Assembly: GCA_964507405.1 (NCBI GenBank)
Contig: CAZDPJ010000011.1
Span: forward strand, 1-40,429
Origin: UMGS75 sp964507405
GTDB taxonomy: Bacteria; Bacillota_I; Bacilli_A; ML615J-28; CAG-313
Direction: 5' to 3'
Length of the DNA stretch: 40,429 nt
In this document: positions 1 through 9,592 of the stretch, one piece after another
Position numbering within the stretch: the stretch's first letter is position 1
How the letters are laid out: each line of letters starts with the position of its first letter
Position numbers and translations under genes: made by a program
The notes under the pieces: generated by a model
The model's input: the letters and a program-made list of their open reading frames with translations, nothing else
Told to the model about the DNA's origin: nothing
The model's database searches: none

Positions 1-347
1 TCATAGTTTTCTTTTAAGTTAGATAATGCTGATGCGTTTTCTTCATCTTTTGTTTTTAACTCATTTACTTTTTCTGTATAAGCATTTGTTAAATCTGTTA
101 TTGTTTGACTATTCTTGCTATCTTCTTCTTGTAGTTTTGCAAGTTCTGTTTCATAACTTGTTTTTAAAACATTAAGTAGATTGGTTAATTCATTTTGTTT
201 TTCATTTAAATAATTTTCTACTTCTTTCAAACCATTTAATTCTTCTTCTAAATCACTACATGACTTACATGATTTACAAGATATGAAAATAAGTGACCAT
301 ACAAGAGTTAATACTATAACCATTAAACCTTTAAATATTTTCTTCAT
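1..347 (-). CDS. Partial small lipoprotein with a charged helical (coiled-coil) ectodomain
   Basis: The reading frame opens at ATG 347 and is still open at the window edge, so only the first 115 residues are seen. Residues 1-24 form a lipoprotein-type signal: MKK, a hydrophobic stretch, then FISC with Cys24 as the candidate lipidation site. A short cysteine cluster (CKSCKSC) follows. The rest is rich in Glu, Lys, Asn and Leu with a heptad-like pattern, suggesting a coiled coil outside the cell. The start has AAAGGA nine bases upstream. The upstream region resembles that of the giant lipoprotein at 9308: both share the stretch CCTTTCTCTTTAAT and a similar ribosome-binding site. I do not recognise a family. 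The function is unknown; the surface location is inferred from the signal. Confidence 0.7.
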   Translation of the reverse strand, partial: MKKIFKGLMVIVLTLVWSLIFISCKSCKSCSDLEEELNGLKEVENYLNEKQNELTNLLNVLKTSYETELAKLQEEDSKNSQTITDLTNAYTEKVNELKTKDEENASALSNLKENY

Positions 348-525
348 TTTTCAATTTCCTTTCTCTTTAATCATAAGATTAATTTTTAGTATAACATATT
401 ATTTAGACAAAAAAAGTGACTTAATATTTATATTAATATATATTAAGATTAACCTTTTATAAATAAGACACTATAAGTAGAAAAAATTGGTAAAAATATT
501 AAGTAAGACAAATTAATTAAGGTAT

Positions 526-555
526 ATAAAAAAGAGCCGCATTAAGCGACTCTTA
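526..555 (-). terminator. Rho-independent terminator of the giant lipoprotein gene
   Basis: On the minus strand AAGAGTCGC and GCGGCTCTT pair around the loop TTAAT, with one mismatch, and run into a T-rich tract. It lies just after the stop codon at 564. Confidence 0.8.
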
Positions 556-563
556 AAATTAAA

Positions 564-3500
564 TTAATTTTCTTTATATCCCCATACTACATTACAAGTA
601 GAATAAGTCCAATTGCTATCCCAACCTTCTGGTTTAGATTCTGCTTCACAATAGATGGTTATATTATTGCAACGATAGAATGCATCTGAACCTATACTTG
701 TTACTCCTTCTGGAATAACTATGCTTGTTAAACTACTACAATAACTGAACGCAGATGAACCTATACTTGTTACTCCTTCTGGAATAACTATGCTTGTTAA
801 ACTACTACAGCCATAGAATGTACCATAATTTATACTTGTTACTCCTTCTGGGATGACTATACTTGTTAAACTAATACAACCTTGGAATGCATATAATTCT
901 ATACTTGTTACACTTTCTGGGATTACTATACTTGTTAAACTACTACAATAACTGAACGCAGATGAACCTATACTTGTTACACTTTCTGGGATTACTATGC
1001 TTGTTAAACTACTACAATATCTGAACGCAGATGAACCTATACTTGTTACTCCTTCTGGAATGACTACTTCTTTTACTGCTATAAATTTATAAAAACTATT
1101 ATCTGAAATAGATGTAATTGTATTTGGTATTACTAATTTAGTAACTTCCTCATATTCATTATTACTATTTTTCATATAGAAATGTTTTGCATAAGACATT
1201 GGATTAGATTCTACATTTTCAAATTTAATATTACACCAATCTTCTATTGTTCCATCATAATATACACTTGTTAAACTACTACAATAACTGAATGCACTTG
1301 AACCTATACTTGTTACACTTTCTGGAATGACTATGCTTGTTAAACTACTACATCCTTTGAATGCAAATGATCCTATACTTATTACACTTTCTGGGATTAC
1401 TATGCTTGTTAAACTACTACAATAACTGAATGCACCTGAACTTATACTTGTGACTCCTTCTGGAATTGTTGCGCTTGTTAAACTACTACATCCATCGAAT
1501 GCATGTTCACCAATACTTGTTACACTTTTTGGGATGACTATACTTGTTAAACTAATACAATCTTGGAATGCATGGTCACCTATGCTTGTTACTCCTTCTG
1601 GAATTACTATACTTGTTAAACTACTACATCCATCGAATGCACGTTCACCTATGCTTGTTACTCCTTCTGGAATTACTATACTTGTTAAACTAATACAATC
1701 TTGGAATGCATGGTCACCTATGCTTGTTACTCCTTCTGGAATAACTATACTTATTAAACTACTATATCCAGAGAATTCATTAGCGAATATATATATTACT
1801 CCTTTAAATTGTATTATTTGTAATGAATTAGGTAAATAGCCATCGCTTACTGAATATGAATTATTAAATTCTTTTTTACCAAATAATCTAATTGAAATAT
1901 GTACAAAATTATTACACATATTTAATTTATATATACTTTCAAGATAACTACAACCTTTTAATACACTATCACCTAAATAATACATTTTATCTGGGAATGT
2001 AATTGATTTTAATGAAGTACAATCTTCAAATGCTAAATCACCTACAGCTACTACTGGTAATCCATTTATCTGATTAGGAATTACTACCTCAGAATCACTA
2101 CCTACATATTTAGATATATATATATAACTATTATCTACGATTATATATTTAAATCCATCTTGTTCATTTAATTCATTTTCTGTAAATATCCAGTTTAATG
2201 TATTTTCTTTAAATTCTTTACTATTAAATACTTCTTTAGTAATTGTATTTGAATAAGTTTGTTGTTGATTATTTAATAGTAAATCATCAACTATATAGAT
2301 ATTATTACCAGATGGTATTGTTATATTTCTTGTATTAGTAGATGTTGTATTAAATGAACCACTAAATAATACATTTTTTATACTTGCATTACCTGGAATA
2401 AGTTTAAACGTTGTTGTGCCATTTGGTCTATCAACATTATAATACATATTTTCAAAATATATATTTTGAATAGTACCTGAGAAATTAGAGAATAATCCAT
2501 ATGTTCTAGAATCCGTATATTCATCTTCATACGTATAAGATATATTTTTAATAGTATGTCCTTTACCATCAAGATAAATACTACTTAGTGATTTTATATC
2601 CCATTGATATCCAGACATATCAATATCATTATTTAAAACATATGCTTTATTACTTTCAATCGCAAGTAATTCTTCAGGAGTTGAAATTGTATATGTTATT
2701 AATGCATTAGTATCAGGATCTGCTTCTAAGCTAATCGCATTAAAGGTAACTTGTTGATTATAATTTCTAGTTGTTTCTTTATTATTCTCGTCTATATATG
2801 TTATAGAATCTATTGAAATTACACCAGTATAAGAGTTACCCCAACTATAGAAGAATATATGATTATTATCTATCATATAACATTCAGCAGAATCATAGTT
2901 ATTATAATCTATTTTCTTAATTTCATAACCATCAGGGTTATCAATTTCAAGAACAAATCCATTAGATGATGAATTTTTCTTATAGAACATTCCACCATCA
3001 ATTGTTGATGCACTTATAATATCAAGTCTTGACATTATATTAATAGATATTGTATCAAATTCTACATCTTGAGAGATTGTTAATCCATTTAATTCATAAT
3101 TAAGTTTAGTTATATTAATATCTTGAATACCACTTAATTTATTTGCTTTAACTATTACAATTACTGAATCTACTCTTTCTGTACTAGATGCAGGATATCC
3201 TGTATCATTAATAAGTACAGATGTAATCTTAATATTACTTTCATTATCTAAATTTAATCTAATACTAATTTCTTCATTAGTCTTAGGTTGAGTTTCATTT
3301 AAAATACTATAAGATAAAATATTAACATCACATGCTAGTGTAGAATAAGTTGTTTCATAATATGTAGTTACAACATCATTATCATTATGATAATCTACAC
3401 TATAATTAACTCTAACTGTATACAATGTATTATTAACAAGATTATTGAATTTAATATCTTCAAATTCAGTTAAAGTATTAACAAGAGTTGTTCCGTTATA

Positions 3501-6500
3501 TATTTCAATATTAATTAATTGTAATATATTATCATTATCAACTGTTGTTAATTGTGCAGTAATTGTATCTTCTGTTGAATTTAGGTCTAGACTAACAGAT
3601 GGAGTTTCTAATTCAATTGTTGTAATTGTTTTATTAATTGATATATCATGTTCGCCTGTTCCATCATTTAAATCATAAGTTAAAGTAACAACTACTTTAT
3701 ATTCACTATCACTAAATAAATTAGAATATATATTATTTTCTGGAGTTATTGATAATAACTTATTCTTATAATAAATACTTACTTCATAATCCTTAACAAC
3801 ATTTTCTATATCAACATATTCATAATCATATTCAATACTTGATTTAGTTGAAGTTAATGATAATGTATGAGTAGGTAATTCTTTTTCTTTAGTAAATAAT
3901 TTTTGAGTACGAGTAAGAGTAGTTTCACCATTATTTAAGTTTTTATTAAATAATACTTCTACTCTATATTGAGTATTAGATAATAATTCATTAACTACAT
4001 TATTACTTAATGAAGTAAATTCTTTAACAAGAACATTACTTTCTTCATGATATACTCTAACATATTGAAGTGTTAATGCATTATCTATATCAACTAAGTC
4101 ATGATTAATAATGATTCCATCTTTACTGCTTATTGCATTTAATGTATATGATGGTTCTTCTTTTAATGTTTTAAATGTAACACTCTTAACAATTTCTGTT
4201 GAACCATTTCCATCATTTAAGTCATATACATAATATACAGATAATGTATATTCTGTATTATGTACTAATTCTTCAACACTTGTTACATCACTTGCAATTT
4301 GTTTTAAGAAATCATTACCTTTATAAATTCTTATTGCTTTTAGTGAACCTACATTATTAGTATCACTTATATATAGGTCATAATCAATTCTTTCTTTTTC
4401 AATGTTATAAACATTTAAAGTAACTACTGGTGTTTGAGCACCTGTTGATAAAACTTTTTCATATTCTTCTGTTACTTCACCTGTTCCATCATTTAGGTTA
4501 TATGTATAATATACTCTTAAGATATATTCTGTTTCAGCTTCACTACTAAATTCAAAGTTTTGATTAGTAGATACACCTAATAAAATATTACCATAATATA
4601 ATTTAATTTCTGTTAAATTAAAGATATTATCAACATCAGAAATAATTAGATTACCTCTAACACTATTTGATTCACTTAAATCAACATTAGCACCTACTGA
4701 TGGTTTAGTTAACTTAGTTGTTGTTATAGATGAAGTTATACTTCCATTTTTAATGCCTGTTCCATCATTTAAGTTATATGTATAATGTACAGTTACACTG
4801 TATTCAACACCACTTAAAAGACTATTAAATGTTCCATTTGTACTTGTACTATTATCAACTATAGCATTATTTCTAGTTAATACTACACTAGCTATTGTTG
4901 CTTTAGCGTCATAACCAACACTATAACTTACACTATATTTATCAGAAGATAAACTTAATGTTACATTAGGTTCATTTATTTTTGTTGTTTGAGCACTTGC
5001 ATTTTCAACTAAATCTACATAATTATCTGTTCCATCAATACAATATGAATAATATGCTTTAACAACATAATTAATTCCACTATATAAATTATCAAATACA
5101 TAGTTTTCACTAGGTTCATCACAATCAATAGTACTTACAACTGAATTATTTAAATATAATTCAAGTTTAGTTAACGCACCAGCGTTATCAATATCACTAA
5201 TTGAAGGAATTACTGTAATTGTATTATCAGTAACTTGAGTAGATAGTGACATTGTTGGAACTAGTTTTAATGTTGTAAATGATACCACTTTGTCAATTGT
5301 ATGACTTCCAGTCATATCTTCTATATCATAAACATAACTTAATTTAATTGTATAAGTAACATTACGTTCTAGACCAGTTAATGTATAATCATCAATAGCT
5401 ATATCTTTGATATAAGTTGAACCTTTATATAGATAGATAGAACTAATATTTCCAGCCTTATTTGGATCTGATACTACAATATTAAATTTAGCTGTTTCTG
5501 ATCCAATTGTTGTCATTGATAAACTAACACTTGGTACTTGTTTAATAGTACTTACTACAACTTCCATCTTTTTAACTACATCATCAGTATTTTCATTCAT
5601 ATTATATTTATAATTAACTACAACTTTATATGATGTATTTGGTGATACTTCAAAACTGAAGTTTGACTTAGTTACTGAAGATAATAAAGTTTCACCTTGA
5701 TATAATTCAACACTTATTATTTCTAATATTTCATCAACATCATTAATTAATATATTACCACTAACATTACTTGAAGATACACTTGTAATATTAATTGATG
5801 CTGTTGGAACTGTTAATGATTTAGTAGTAATACTCTTACTAACAACTGCTTGTCTTGTTCCATATCCATCATTTAAATCATATGAATAAATTAATTTAGC
5901 TTGATAAGTTATATTGCTAAATAAATCTTTAAACGTTCCATTACTCTTATTACTTAATGAAGCAGATAATATATCACCTTTATATAAATCTACTCTTTCA
6001 ATAGTTGCATTACTAGGATTTTGTACAGTATAAGATATACTATTACCTGTACTAGTTAAATTAATATCAACACTAGGTATTGGATTAACATTAGTAGTAT
6101 ATCTATGACTAGCCTTAATTACATTGATTCCTGAATTATTATTATATTCATAATAGAAAATAATTTCATATGTTGAATTACTTAATAATCCAGTGAATTC
6201 ATAACTATCTATTTTTGTTTCTACTAGTTTTCCATTTAAGTATAATTCTACCTTTTGAACACTACCAGTATTATCTATATCAGAAATAATAGGATATACT
6301 GTTATAGAAGAAGTGGAAACAGATGAAGTACTAGAATTTAATTCTATACTTGGTGTTTTCTTTAATGTTGTAAATTCTACTTCTTTTACGATTTCTTTAC
6401 TACCAGCACCATCATTTAAGTCATATGTATATGTAAGTTTAACTTTATATAAAGTATTACTTAATAAATCAGTAAGATTATATGCGGTTACGCTTACTTC

Positions 6501-9308
6501 TGTATCATTTAACATGATTGATGTAATACTACCTACACTATTAATATCAACGATATTAACATTTAGTTTTGATGATGTATCTGTTACATTTGATACTGTT
6601 AATGAAACTGAAGGTACTTGTTTATTTGATGTAATTATTACGTCGTATGAGCTATTCATACTACCTGTTCCATTATTTAAGTCATACTTATAATTTACTA
6701 CTACTTTATATTCAGTATTTGGTGATACTTCAAAACTAAAGTTATTATTTGTTGTTGTACTTATTAAGTTTGTTCCTTGATATAAATCTACACTTACTAA
6801 TTCATATATATTATCTACATCTGTTACTAGTAAGTTTCCACTTATATTACTTGATGTATTTGATGTGATTTGGATTCCTACTACTGGTTGTGTGTATTGT
6901 TTTGTTGTTACACTTTGTGTTACAACTCCATTTCTGTTACCAGCTCCATCATTTAGATCATATGTATAATAAGCTTTTACTTCATATGTTGTATCACTTA
7001 ATAATTCTGTTACTTCACTTGTACTTAAGACAAGTGTTTTTACAAGTGTACTTCCATTATAAACTTCTACTTTAGTTAGTGTTACACCTCCTGGTGTTAC
7101 TACACTATAGTTTATACTTGTCTTTGTTGATGTAAGTGCTACACTTACACTTGGTACTTCTTTTGTTTGTGTTATATATGTATTACTTACTACTATTTCT
7201 TTTGTTCCACTATTTACATCATATTCATATGTTAGTTTTACTTCATATGTTGTATTACTTAATAATCCTGTAAATTCATAACTATCTGTTTTTGTTTCTA
7301 CTAGTTTTCCATTTAAGTATAATTCTACCTTTTTAACACTACCTGTTAAATCAGTATCTACTATTGTTGGATTTACTTTAATTGAAGATACTGTAGTTGT
7401 TGCGTTTAATTCAACACTTGGTGTTTTCTTTAATGTTGTAAATTCTACTTCTTTTACGATTTCCTTACTACCAGCACCATCATTTAAGTCATATGTATAT
7501 GTAAGTTTAACTTTATATAAAGTATTACTTAATAAATCAGTAAGATTATATGCGGTTACGCTTACTTCTGTATCATTTAACATGATTGATGTAATACTAC
7601 CTACACTATTAATATCAACGATATTAACATTTAGTTTAGCAGATGTATCTGTTACATTTGATACTGTTAATGAAACTGAAGGTACTTGTTTATTAGTCGC
7701 AATATATGTTTCGTATGAATCATTTTTACTACCAGTACCATCATTTAAATTATAACTATATTTAACTACTAATTTATATTCAGTATTAGGTTTAACATCG
7801 AATGTAAAGTTTTCTTCACTACTTAAATTTATTAATTCATTACTTACATTATTATATAATTCAATACTTGTTACTTTAGATGTTTTATCTATATCTGAAA
7901 TAATTAAATTACCCTTTAAAGTAGTTGTTGTTAAATCATATGTAAAGCCATATGTTGGCTTAGCAAGTTCTTTTGTTTTAATTGTTTCACTAATAGTTTC
8001 TGTTACATCTTTGGTTCCATCGTTCATATTATAGTAATATTGAACTTCTACTGTATATTCACTATTAGATAATAAGTTTTCAAATTTACCATCAAATGTA
8101 TTTTTTACATCTACTACTATTCCATCTTTTAAAAGTTGAACAGCTTTAATCTTTAAGATATTATAATTATCTACATATGCAATATTATATGAAATACTTC
8201 TTTTTTCACTATCTAGTGTTAAATTTAATTTTGGAGTTTCTTTTTTGCCGGTTGTAAATTTATAAGAATATTGATATTCTTTGTTATTAACTGTATATTT
8301 AATAACTACTTCATATTCAGTATTTGACATTAATTGGTCAAATATATTATGTATACCATCAATTTTCTTAACTAATTGACCTCGACAATAAAGTGATACA
8401 TCAATGATATTACTTCCTTGGAATGATTTTTCAATTTCAAATGAAATTCTATCGTCTTCAATTTCTTTGTTTACTACATTTACATAATTATCAGTTTTAA
8501 ATTCACCTTGTTTAACTATGTTTGTTGCCATACCTCTTCCATCATAACAATCATAAGAAGCAACAACTAAATAATTATATAATTGGTTAACATCTAAATT
8601 CTCAAAAGATATATCATTAAATCCTTTGTTAATTTCACGGCTTGCGACTATACCATTTTCATCGTATACATAAATTCTATATTTACCATGTGATTTTTGA
8701 ACTAAATCATCAGTATCATATATATTAACATTGAAATTAGCATCTTCATAATGAGGTTTAATATTATCTACTGTATAAGGATGATTATCATATTCAACAC
8801 CTACTTGAATAGTTGTATTACCTTGCATTATGCAATCTTTAATTTCAGTTCCTTCTATATATTTTACTTGTTCTACTTTATATTCCATTAAACCACTATG
8901 TTCTGGTATTTGAATAGCTACTTTAATTTGAGTAGAAGTAGAATCTTCTGTAAATTGATAACTTTGATATTTTGTTCCGTTCAAAACAAATGACAAAATT
9001 TCAAATTGATCTGGATTATAGAAGTTTAACGTAATATATGCTTTATCACCTTTAGAAGCAAAATATTCGATAGTTACACTTTCCATAATACCGAAATCTT
9101 TTTTAATTTCATCTTCTAATTCTCTATAACCATAAGAGGCTAATTTTGTTGGGGTTACGTCTTCTTCAGCATTATCAAGAGAGACACCTTGAAAAATTGG
9201 AACAATTTTTGATTTTGGGGTTTCATCTTTTTCACATGAAAACATAAAAGCACAACAAATAGCAACTATGAAAAGATTTAATAAAAGTTTAATTTTTTCA
9301 TACACCAA
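564..9308 (-). CDS. Giant lipoprotein: about 18 Fn3-like repeats followed by BspA-type leucine-rich repeats
   Basis: This is a 2914-residue predicted surface protein. Residues 1-25 are a lipoprotein signal ending FMFSC, with Cys25 the likely lipidated residue. Residues about 30-355 are a unique N-terminal region. Residues about 357-1990 hold about 18 beta-rich units of roughly 90 residues. Each opens with a P-S-V-x-L type motif and most end near Y-x-Y-D-L-N-D-G. Residues about 2205-2330 resemble the GLUG/pectate-lyase-like adhesin region (NDIDMSG, LDGKGHTIKNIS, GLFS). Residues about 2400-2890 are BspA-type (LRR_5) 23-residue repeats, interrupted by a YYDGTIEDW-type insert. No LPXTG motif is present. 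The start is a TTG at 9308, nine bases after AAGGA; the only nearby ATG is out of frame. Proteins with these repeats commonly bind host or microbial surfaces, so adhesion is the best guess, not a demonstrated role. Confidence 0.85.
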   Translation of the reverse strand: MVYEKIKLLLNLFIVAICCAFMFSCEKDETPKSKIVPIFQGVSLDNAEEDVTPTKLASYGYRELEDEIKKDFGIMESVTIEYFASKGDKAYITLNFYNPDQFEILSFVLNGTKYQSYQFTEDSTSTQIKVAIQIPEHSGLMEYKVEQVKYIEGTEIKDCIMQGNTTIQVGVEYDNHPYTVDNIKPHYEDANFNVNIYDTDDLVQKSHGKYRIYVYDENGIVASREINKGFNDISFENLDVNQLYNYLVVASYDCYDGRGMATNIVKQGEFKTDNYVNVVNKEIEDDRISFEIEKSFQGSNIIDVSLYCRGQLVKKIDGIHNIFDQLMSNTEYEVVIKYTVNNKEYQYSYKFTTGKKETPKLNLTLDSEKRSISYNIAYVDNYNILKIKAVQLLKDGIVVDVKNTFDGKFENLLSNSEYTVEVQYYYNMNDGTKDVTETISETIKTKELAKPTYGFTYDLTTTTLKGNLIISDIDKTSKVTSIELYNNVSNELINLSSEENFTFDVKPNTEYKLVVKYSYNLNDGTGSKNDSYETYIATNKQVPSVSLTVSNVTDTSAKLNVNIVDINSVGSITSIMLNDTEVSVTAYNLTDLLSNTLYKVKLTYTYDLNDGAGSKEIVKEVEFTTLKKTPSVELNATTTVSSIKVNPTIVDTDLTGSVKKVELYLNGKLVETKTDSYEFTGLLSNTTYEVKLTYEYDVNSGTKEIVVSNTYITQTKEVPSVSVALTSTKTSINYSVVTPGGVTLTKVEVYNGSTLVKTLVLSTSEVTELLSDTTYEVKAYYTYDLNDGAGNRNGVVTQSVTTKQYTQPVVGIQITSNTSSNISGNLLVTDVDNIYELVSVDLYQGTNLISTTTNNNFSFEVSPNTEYKVVVNYKYDLNNGTGSMNSSYDVIITSNKQVPSVSLTVSNVTDTSSKLNVNIVDINSVGSITSIMLNDTEVSVTAYNLTDLLSNTLYKVKLTYTYDLNDGAGSKEIVKEVEFTTLKKTPSIELNSSTSSVSTSSITVYPIISDIDNTGSVQKVELYLNGKLVETKIDSYEFTGLLSNSTYEIIFYYEYNNNSGINVIKASHRYTTNVNPIPSVDINLTSTGNSISYTVQNPSNATIERVDLYKGDILSASLSNKSNGTFKDLFSNITYQAKLIYSYDLNDGYGTRQAVVSKSITTKSLTVPTASINITSVSSSNVSGNILINDVDEILEIISVELYQGETLLSSVTKSNFSFEVSPNTSYKVVVNYKYNMNENTDDVVKKMEVVVSTIKQVPSVSLSMTTIGSETAKFNIVVSDPNKAGNISSIYLYKGSTYIKDIAIDDYTLTGLERNVTYTIKLSYVYDIEDMTGSHTIDKVVSFTTLKLVPTMSLSTQVTDNTITVIPSISDIDNAGALTKLELYLNNSVVSTIDCDEPSENYVFDNLYSGINYVVKAYYSYCIDGTDNYVDLVENASAQTTKINEPNVTLSLSSDKYSVSYSVGYDAKATIASVVLTRNNAIVDNSTSTNGTFNSLLSGVEYSVTVHYTYNLNDGTGIKNGSITSSITTTKLTKPSVGANVDLSESNSVRGNLIISDVDNIFNLTEIKLYYGNILLGVSTNQNFEFSSEAETEYILRVYYTYNLNDGTGEVTEEYEKVLSTGAQTPVVTLNVYNIEKERIDYDLYISDTNNVGSLKAIRIYKGNDFLKQIASDVTSVEELVHNTEYTLSVYYVYDLNDGNGSTEIVKSVTFKTLKEEPSYTLNAISSKDGIIINHDLVDIDNALTLQYVRVYHEESNVLVKEFTSLSNNVVNELLSNTQYRVEVLFNKNLNNGETTLTRTQKLFTKEKELPTHTLSLTSTKSSIEYDYEYVDIENVVKDYEVSIYYKNKLLSITPENNIYSNLFSDSEYKVVVTLTYDLNDGTGEHDISINKTITTIELETPSVSLDLNSTEDTITAQLTTVDNDNILQLINIEIYNGTTLVNTLTEFEDIKFNNLVNNTLYTVRVNYSVDYHNDNDVVTTYYETTYSTLACDVNILSYSILNETQPKTNEEISIRLNLDNESNIKITSVLINDTGYPASSTERVDSVIVIVKANKLSGIQDINITKLNYELNGLTISQDVEFDTISINIMSRLDIISASTIDGGMFYKKNSSSNGFVLEIDNPDGYEIKKIDYNNYDSAECYMIDNNHIFFYSWGNSYTGVISIDSITYIDENNKETTRNYNQQVTFNAISLEADPDTNALITYTISTPEELLAIESNKAYVLNNDIDMSGYQWDIKSLSSIYLDGKGHTIKNISYTYEDEYTDSRTYGLFSNFSGTIQNIYFENMYYNVDRPNGTTTFKLIPGNASIKNVLFSGSFNTTSTNTRNITIPSGNNIYIVDDLLLNNQQQTYSNTITKEVFNSKEFKENTLNWIFTENELNEQDGFKYIIVDNSYIYISKYVGSDSEVVIPNQINGLPVVAVGDLAFEDCTSLKSITFPDKMYYLGDSVLKGCSYLESIYKLNMCNNFVHISIRLFGKKEFNNSYSVSDGYLPNSLQIIQFKGVIYIFANEFSGYSSLISIVIPEGVTSIGDHAFQDCISLTSIVIPEGVTSIGERAFDGCSSLTSIVIPEGVTSIGDHAFQDCISLTSIVIPKSVTSIGEHAFDGCSSLTSATIPEGVTSISSGAFSYCSSLTSIVIPESVISIGSFAFKGCSSLTSIVIPESVTSIGSSAFSYCSSLTSVYYDGTIEDWCNIKFENVESNPMSYAKHFYMKNSNNEYEEVTKLVIPNTITSISDNSFYKFIAVKEVVIPEGVTSIGSSAFRYCSSLTSIVIPESVTSIGSSAFSYCSSLTSIVIPESVTSIELYAFQGCISLTSIVIPEGVTSINYGTFYGCSSLTSIVIPEGVTSIGSSAFSYCSSLTSIVIPEGVTSIGSDAFYRCNNITIYCEAESKPEGWDSNWTYSTCNVVWGYKEN
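670..1800 (-). repeat. Tandem 69-bp repeats encoding BspA-type LRRs
   Basis: About 13 near-identical 23-residue units (IVIPEGVTSIG..AF..C.SLTS) lie in two blocks, about 672-1075 and 1262-1790. They are separated by a non-repeat insert with the motif YYDGTIEDWCN. Variation is concentrated in the three to five positions around GxxAFxxC. In the block at 1450-1790 two unit types (DHAFQDC and ERAFDGC/EHAFDGC) alternate, giving a 138-bp period. Confidence 0.9.
6348..6626 (-). repeat. Near-identical 279-bp direct repeat, copy 1
   Basis: This matches 7416-7694 at a constant offset of 1068 bp, with about four base differences seen by eye. It encodes an A-type unit and its junction with the next B-type unit. 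Weaker similarity extends on both sides. Confidence 0.9.
7416..7694 (-). repeat. Near-identical 279-bp direct repeat, copy 2
   Basis: This is the partner of 6348-6626. Both copies encode the same stretch of the Fn3-like region, from the unit starting NKQVPSVSL to the motif TTLKKTPS. The high DNA identity, including silent positions, suggests a recent duplication or gene conversion. Confidence 0.9.
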
Positions 9309-9362
9309 ATTTATTTTTCCTTTCTCTTTAATTGTATGATTAATATACCTCTTTATTTCTAA

Positions 9363-9380
9363 TAAGAATTACAATTCTTA
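9363..9380. promoter_or_regulatory. Perfect 18-bp inverted repeat upstream of the giant lipoprotein gene
   Basis: TAAGAATT-AC-AATTCTTA is a perfect 8-2-8 palindrome lying 55-72 bp upstream of the TTG start at 9308. A two-base centre is too tight for a good hairpin, so a protein-binding site is more likely than a terminator, but AT-rich palindromes arise by chance here. The rest of 9309-9560 shows no ORF with a ribosome-binding site. Confidence 0.3.
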
Positions 9381-9560
9381 CTTTTTTTAAATAGTATCAA
9401 AAATCATACATTAAAGAAATAAGGTATATTTAGCTATTTAGAAGTTAAAACATTAATAAAGGACAATTTTTGACTAATACAAGATGTATAATAATAGTGT
9501 TAAATAAAGTATAATAAAGTATACTTTTTAATACAAATTGAATTTTTCTAATTGCAATCT

Positions 9561-9592
9561 AAAAAAGCAGGTATATTTTACCTGCTTTTTTT
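9561..9592 (-). terminator. Terminator of the ABC importer operon
   Basis: AAGCAGGTA and TACCTGCTT form a perfect stem around a short AT loop, flanked by T tracts on both strands. It overlaps the last bases of the permease stop codon. Confidence 0.9.

Larger units (their letters stand above)
3330..8240 (-). repeat. About 18 Fn3-like units arranged as a four-unit higher-order repeat
   Basis: The units can be sorted into four types by their opening residues and internal motifs: D (GNLIISDVD, FSFEVSPNTEYKV), A (KQVPSVSL, DLLSNTLYKVKL), B (LKKTPSVEL, VELYLNGKLVET) and C (KEVPSVSV, SISYxV, NGTF). Read from the N terminus, the order D-A-B-C occurs four times. It is preceded by one C-like unit and followed by one further D-like unit. 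The two N-terminal cycles are the most alike. Confidence 0.75.

Noticed and set aside
670..1800. Regular 69-bp repeats considered as a CRISPR array
   Set aside because: The repeats are contiguous, in frame and encode the BspA-type LRR. There are no unique spacers and no cas genes.
1450..1839. 129-residue plus-strand ORF with internal repeats (LVTPSGITILVKLL)
   Set aside because: It is the antisense shadow of the LRR repeats of the giant lipoprotein. The repeats make it look ordered, but it has no ribosome-binding site or own promoter.
9460..9500. Possible plus-strand promoter (TTGACT and TATAAT)
   Set aside because: The two boxes are only 11 bases apart and no plus-strand gene follows.
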